47,526 nt of DNA from Pedobacter sp. ASV12. Lineage in GTDB: Bacteria > Bacteroidota > Bacteroidia > Sphingobacteriales > Sphingobacteriaceae. The position numbers and the translations under genes were made by a program. The notes beneath the pieces are model-generated. The model saw only the letters and a program-made list of their open reading frames with translations, was not told the DNA's origin and ran no database searches. This document shows positions 45,105 to 47,526 of the stretch, one piece after another. The stretch covers positions 1 to 47,526 of the forward strand of contig NZ_JAELUC010000029.1 in NCBI RefSeq assembly GCF_016429155.1, read 5' to 3'. Each line of letters starts with the position of its first letter. The first letter of the stretch is position 1.

Positions 45105-47261
45105 CTAGATTTTGATCTTTTCGCTCAACTTAAAAATATCGTAGGCTACCTTCTGAATCAAATCAAACTGTTCTTCAATAATCATCGTCTGATTTTCTCC
45201 GGGCGGGCCTTCTTCGTGCTTACGCCTGATTAGTGGTACGTTGCTGGGCTCTTCCTTATGGATTTTGAGATTGGTTGCCGAATGATTGAGCAGGTAAACC
45301 GTATTATCTATCATGGGCCTCAGTTCTTCAAAATTAAGGTGCACAAAAGCATGTTCCTTTTTGTACAGCGATAAGGTAGCCGTATACGATGACAGCAAAT
45401 GGTTTAGTACGGTAAACTGATGCAGTTCCTGGATGTACAGTTGCTTGCTTTTGGGTTCCGAAAACATCCGCTGAAACAACGACGATAAATTTGAAGAACT
45501 TACATAAACCCCTTTTCGGGCCAATTTGTAGTTGGTCAGGTTAGGGCTTTCCTCGAAATAAAGAAGCGTAACCTGCTCGAAATATTTGGTGTTGGCCGCT
45601 ATAATTTCAATCATCGCTTCCTTTAGCTTCTCGTGTTCCCAGTTGGGGAATAAAGAGTAGCTGGCCAAAAGTGCAATTCCAGAACCAATCAGTGTGTCAT
45701 AAATTCGTTCCCTGGCAATAGATAAGCTACCCATGCCTAAGAAATCGAAAAGCACGAGAATGTAAGGGGTCATGAACAGCACGCTCACCACATAGTTTTT
45801 GCGCTGAAAGCTGTAAGACCCGATCATGCAGATCAGCAAAATCACAAAAAGCGTATGCTTATCGTGAATATACACCAAAATGCCCATCCCGATAAAAGCG
45901 CCTACCACGGTTCCGATCAAACGCTGGTAGTTTCTTTCCTTGGTTAAGCTAAAGCCAGGTTTCGAAATCACCAGTATGGTCAATAAAATCCAGTAGCTAT
46001 GGGCAAAATCGAGACTTTTGGCCACCACAAATCCAATCAGCATAACAATGGCCACACGCAGCGAGTGCCTAAAGGTTGAGGAGCTGAAGGTGAGGTTGTC
46101 CAGCAAAAGCTTGGCATCAAAGCTTTGGCGCGTTACAAATTTTTCTACGTCTATTTCGCGCTTGGTCAGTTTTTTCTTCTCGCTTTTGTTGAAATAACTG
46201 TTGATGGTTTTAACGCGGCCCACAATATTTTCGATGTTGACTTCAATATTTTTCAAGGCAATCAAGCCCAAAGTATTGTATTTCTGCTCGCTATTGCTTT
46301 CCATTTCGGTAATTGCGGCCTTCAGCTTAGCCACATCTTCTACCAGACGATGGGCGAGGGAAGGCGTGCCGCCGCTTTTAAGCGCAAAGGCAATCTCGTC
46401 TAACGAAACCGCGATTTTATTGATTACCCTTTCGTACCTGGGCAAAATGCCGGCCGAATCGAACTGCTCGTGCAACTGCTTGTAATTGTAGTAGGTAGAC
46501 ATGACCTGTTCAAACAGGTCGACCATATCTACAAAAACCAAGAGGAGAAACCTGCCTTCCGGCGTCGATTCCCTTACAAATTCGCGGGTTTTAAAAAGTA
46601 CTTCGCGAACTTCTTCCTGTTTTTCGTGCACATCAACCTGTAGCTGGAGCAATTCGGCATAGTTCTTCTCGTAATTGGTATTCTGGTGATAGAATTTGGC
46701 CTTTGCCCTTAAAAATTCGGCCACTTCCAGAATCGAATCGCTCAAAGTTTGCTGTACCAGTCGATAGGGGCGTATACGGTACATAAAATAACTGAGCAAT
46801 GTGTACCAAATGCTTCCGGCAAAGACCAACATGGCATAAAAAATTACCTGTTGCCAAGGCCTCACGTCGTCTATGCTCAATACCATGATCAGCAAAACCG
46901 AGGTACCCACAGAAGCTGCCCTGGCGCCGTACAAAAAAAACATGGAAAAGATAAAGCTGCAAATAACCAGTAAAGTACCCGTAAAATAAACGCTCTTGTT
47001 GGTTAAGCCCACCACAATAGAAATCACAAACAAGAGTAGCGTGGTAACCAGCATGGCGTTGCGGCGATGCACAATGGGTCCGGGAGAGTCAACTACGCTA
47101 ATGCACAAAGCCCCCAGCGATAGGGTCATGCCATATTGCAACATCCCGAACTGTGCCAAAACAAGCGAGGGACAGAGCACTCCAAAAGTGATACGCAAAC
47201 CGTCGGCGAAATAAGTACTGAGTAAAAAATCCTGTATGTTTCTAACGGGTTGCTGGAGCAT
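45105..47261 (-). CDS. YccS/FUSC-family inner membrane protein
   Basis: A 718-residue membrane protein of the YccS/YhfK/FUSC type, related to aromatic-acid efflux proteins. An N-terminal block of about six helices contains the family motif DSPGPIVHRRNAM; a soluble helical region (about 170-380, KYNTLGLIALKNIEVNIENI) is followed by a second membrane block (LRVAIVMLIGFVVAKSLDFA, WILLTILVISKPGFSLTKER) and a helical tail. The transported substrate is unknown. A TAAATTTG box (minus strand, 47273-47266) ends 4 bases before the ATG. Ohr follows after 67 bases on the same strand. Confidence 0.9.
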   Translation of the reverse strand: MLQQPVRNIQDFLLSTYFADGLRITFGVLCPSLVLAQFGMLQYGMTLSLGALCISVVDSPGPIVHRRNAMLVTTLLLFVISIVVGLTNKSVYFTGTLLVICSFIFSMFFLYGARAASVGTSVLLIMVLSIDDVRPWQQVIFYAMLVFAGSIWYTLLSYFMYRIRPYRLVQQTLSDSILEVAEFLRAKAKFYHQNTNYEKNYAELLQLQVDVHEKQEEVREVLFKTREFVRESTPEGRFLLLVFVDMVDLFEQVMSTYYNYKQLHEQFDSAGILPRYERVINKIAVSLDEIAFALKSGGTPSLAHRLVEDVAKLKAAITEMESNSEQKYNTLGLIALKNIEVNIENIVGRVKTINSYFNKSEKKKLTKREIDVEKFVTRQSFDAKLLLDNLTFSSSTFRHSLRVAIVMLIGFVVAKSLDFAHSYWILLTILVISKPGFSLTKERNYQRLIGTVVGAFIGMGILVYIHDKHTLFVILLICMIGSYSFQRKNYVVSVLFMTPYILVLFDFLGMGSLSIARERIYDTLIGSGIALLASYSLFPNWEHEKLKEAMIEIIAANTKYFEQVTLLYFEESPNLTNYKLARKGVYVSSSNLSSLFQRMFSEPKSKQLYIQELHQFTVLNHLLSSYTATLSLYKKEHAFVHLNFEELRPMIDNTVYLLNHSATNLKIHKEEPSNVPLIRRKHEEGPPGENQTMIIEEQFDLIQKVAYDIFKLSEKIKI

Positions 47262-47265
47262 GATA

Positions 47266-47273
47266 CAAATTTA
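47266..47273 (-). promoter_or_regulatory. -7 element close to the YccS/FUSC gene start
   Basis: TAAATTTG on the minus strand matches TAnnTTTG and ends 4 bases before the ATG, another probable near-leaderless start. No -33 TTTG was found at the right distance. The remaining genomic sequence to 47456 is AT-rich with no gene. Confidence 0.4.
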
Positions 47274-47456
47274 CAGATTTGGCCTTAAAGGCTCGGTCTT
47301 TTTGGTATATAAAATTCCAAGAGTTGGCGCGCTTCGACTAAAAATAAGCAGAATTCCGATTCAAAAAAATACGTTTTGAGCAAGATTTTGTGAAAAACAC
47401 AGGAAATCAGATTGTTAATAACAATGTGCTGATTTGCAATAATAAAGCAAATAAGG

Positions 47457-47526
47457 CTGTCTCTTATACACATCTCCGAGCCCACGAGACAGTACTCATG
47501 ATCTCGTATGACGTCTTGTGGTTGTA
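47457..47526. other. Nextera Read 2 / P7 adapter at the right contig end
   Basis: CTGTCTCTTATACACATCT (47457-47475) and CCGAGCCCACGAGAC (47476-47490) are the Nextera mosaic end and Read 2 adapter. A probable 10-base i7 index follows (47491-47500), then ATCTCGTATG and a degraded P7. Genomic sequence ends at 47456. Confidence 0.97.

Noticed and set aside
47285..47485. Open frame on the minus strand beginning MGSEMCIRDS
   Set aside because: The start and first residues are adapter sequence; the remainder is AT-rich intergenic DNA with no family-like features.

Overview
The window is one assembled contig from a Bacteroidota chromosome. The best fit is Sphingobacteriaceae, in or near Pedobacter. 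The signs are a sigma/FecR/SusC/SusD block, an OmpA protein with calcium-binding-type repeats, WbqC and GtrA proteins, and promoters of the TTTG / TAnnTTTG type instead of sigma-70 boxes. Assignment to genus is inference from gene content. Only about 173-47456 is genome: both ends run into Illumina Nextera adapter, and the first 121 bases are a poly-C run of technical origin. No tRNA, rRNA, CRISPR array, prophage or transposase was seen.

Layout. 173-7099: partial transaldolase-like gene (minus strand), then gltB-gltD (glutamate synthase). 7240-11717: an orphan secreted protein, then a three-subunit Tat-exported aldehyde oxidoreductase (paoABC type). 11844-16901: an OmpA-like protein, a YdeI/OmdA-type protein with a SpoU methyltransferase, and divergent galK/galM. 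16994-21750: a DUF1398 protein, then an envelope-glycosylation group (GT87-like membrane protein, GtrB/ArnC-type GT2, NodB-type deacetylase) meeting a convergent gtrA-like gene that follows a nucleoside phosphorylase. 21860-26716: yigZ, an EamA transporter, ribD, prmC, xerD, aroQ. 26723-33040: a TlpA-type thioredoxin, a GT2, WbqC, corA, mgtE and bioB, with a duplicated intergenic repeat between the two magnesium transporters. 33332-40113: an ECF sigma / FecR / SusC (STN domain) / SusD set without glycoside hydrolases. 40276-44625: three tightly coupled secreted proteins of unknown role (LRR, coiled-coil, propeller-like). 44627-47261: an Ohr-type peroxidase and a YccS/FUSC-type membrane protein.

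Most of the window is housekeeping and metabolism. The two places that look like less-described systems are the LRR/coiled-coil/propeller operon (40276-44625) and the polyprenyl-phosphate-sugar group (17487-20883). Several promoter -7 boxes lie only 4-9 bases before the start codon, which suggests leaderless or nearly leaderless mRNAs.
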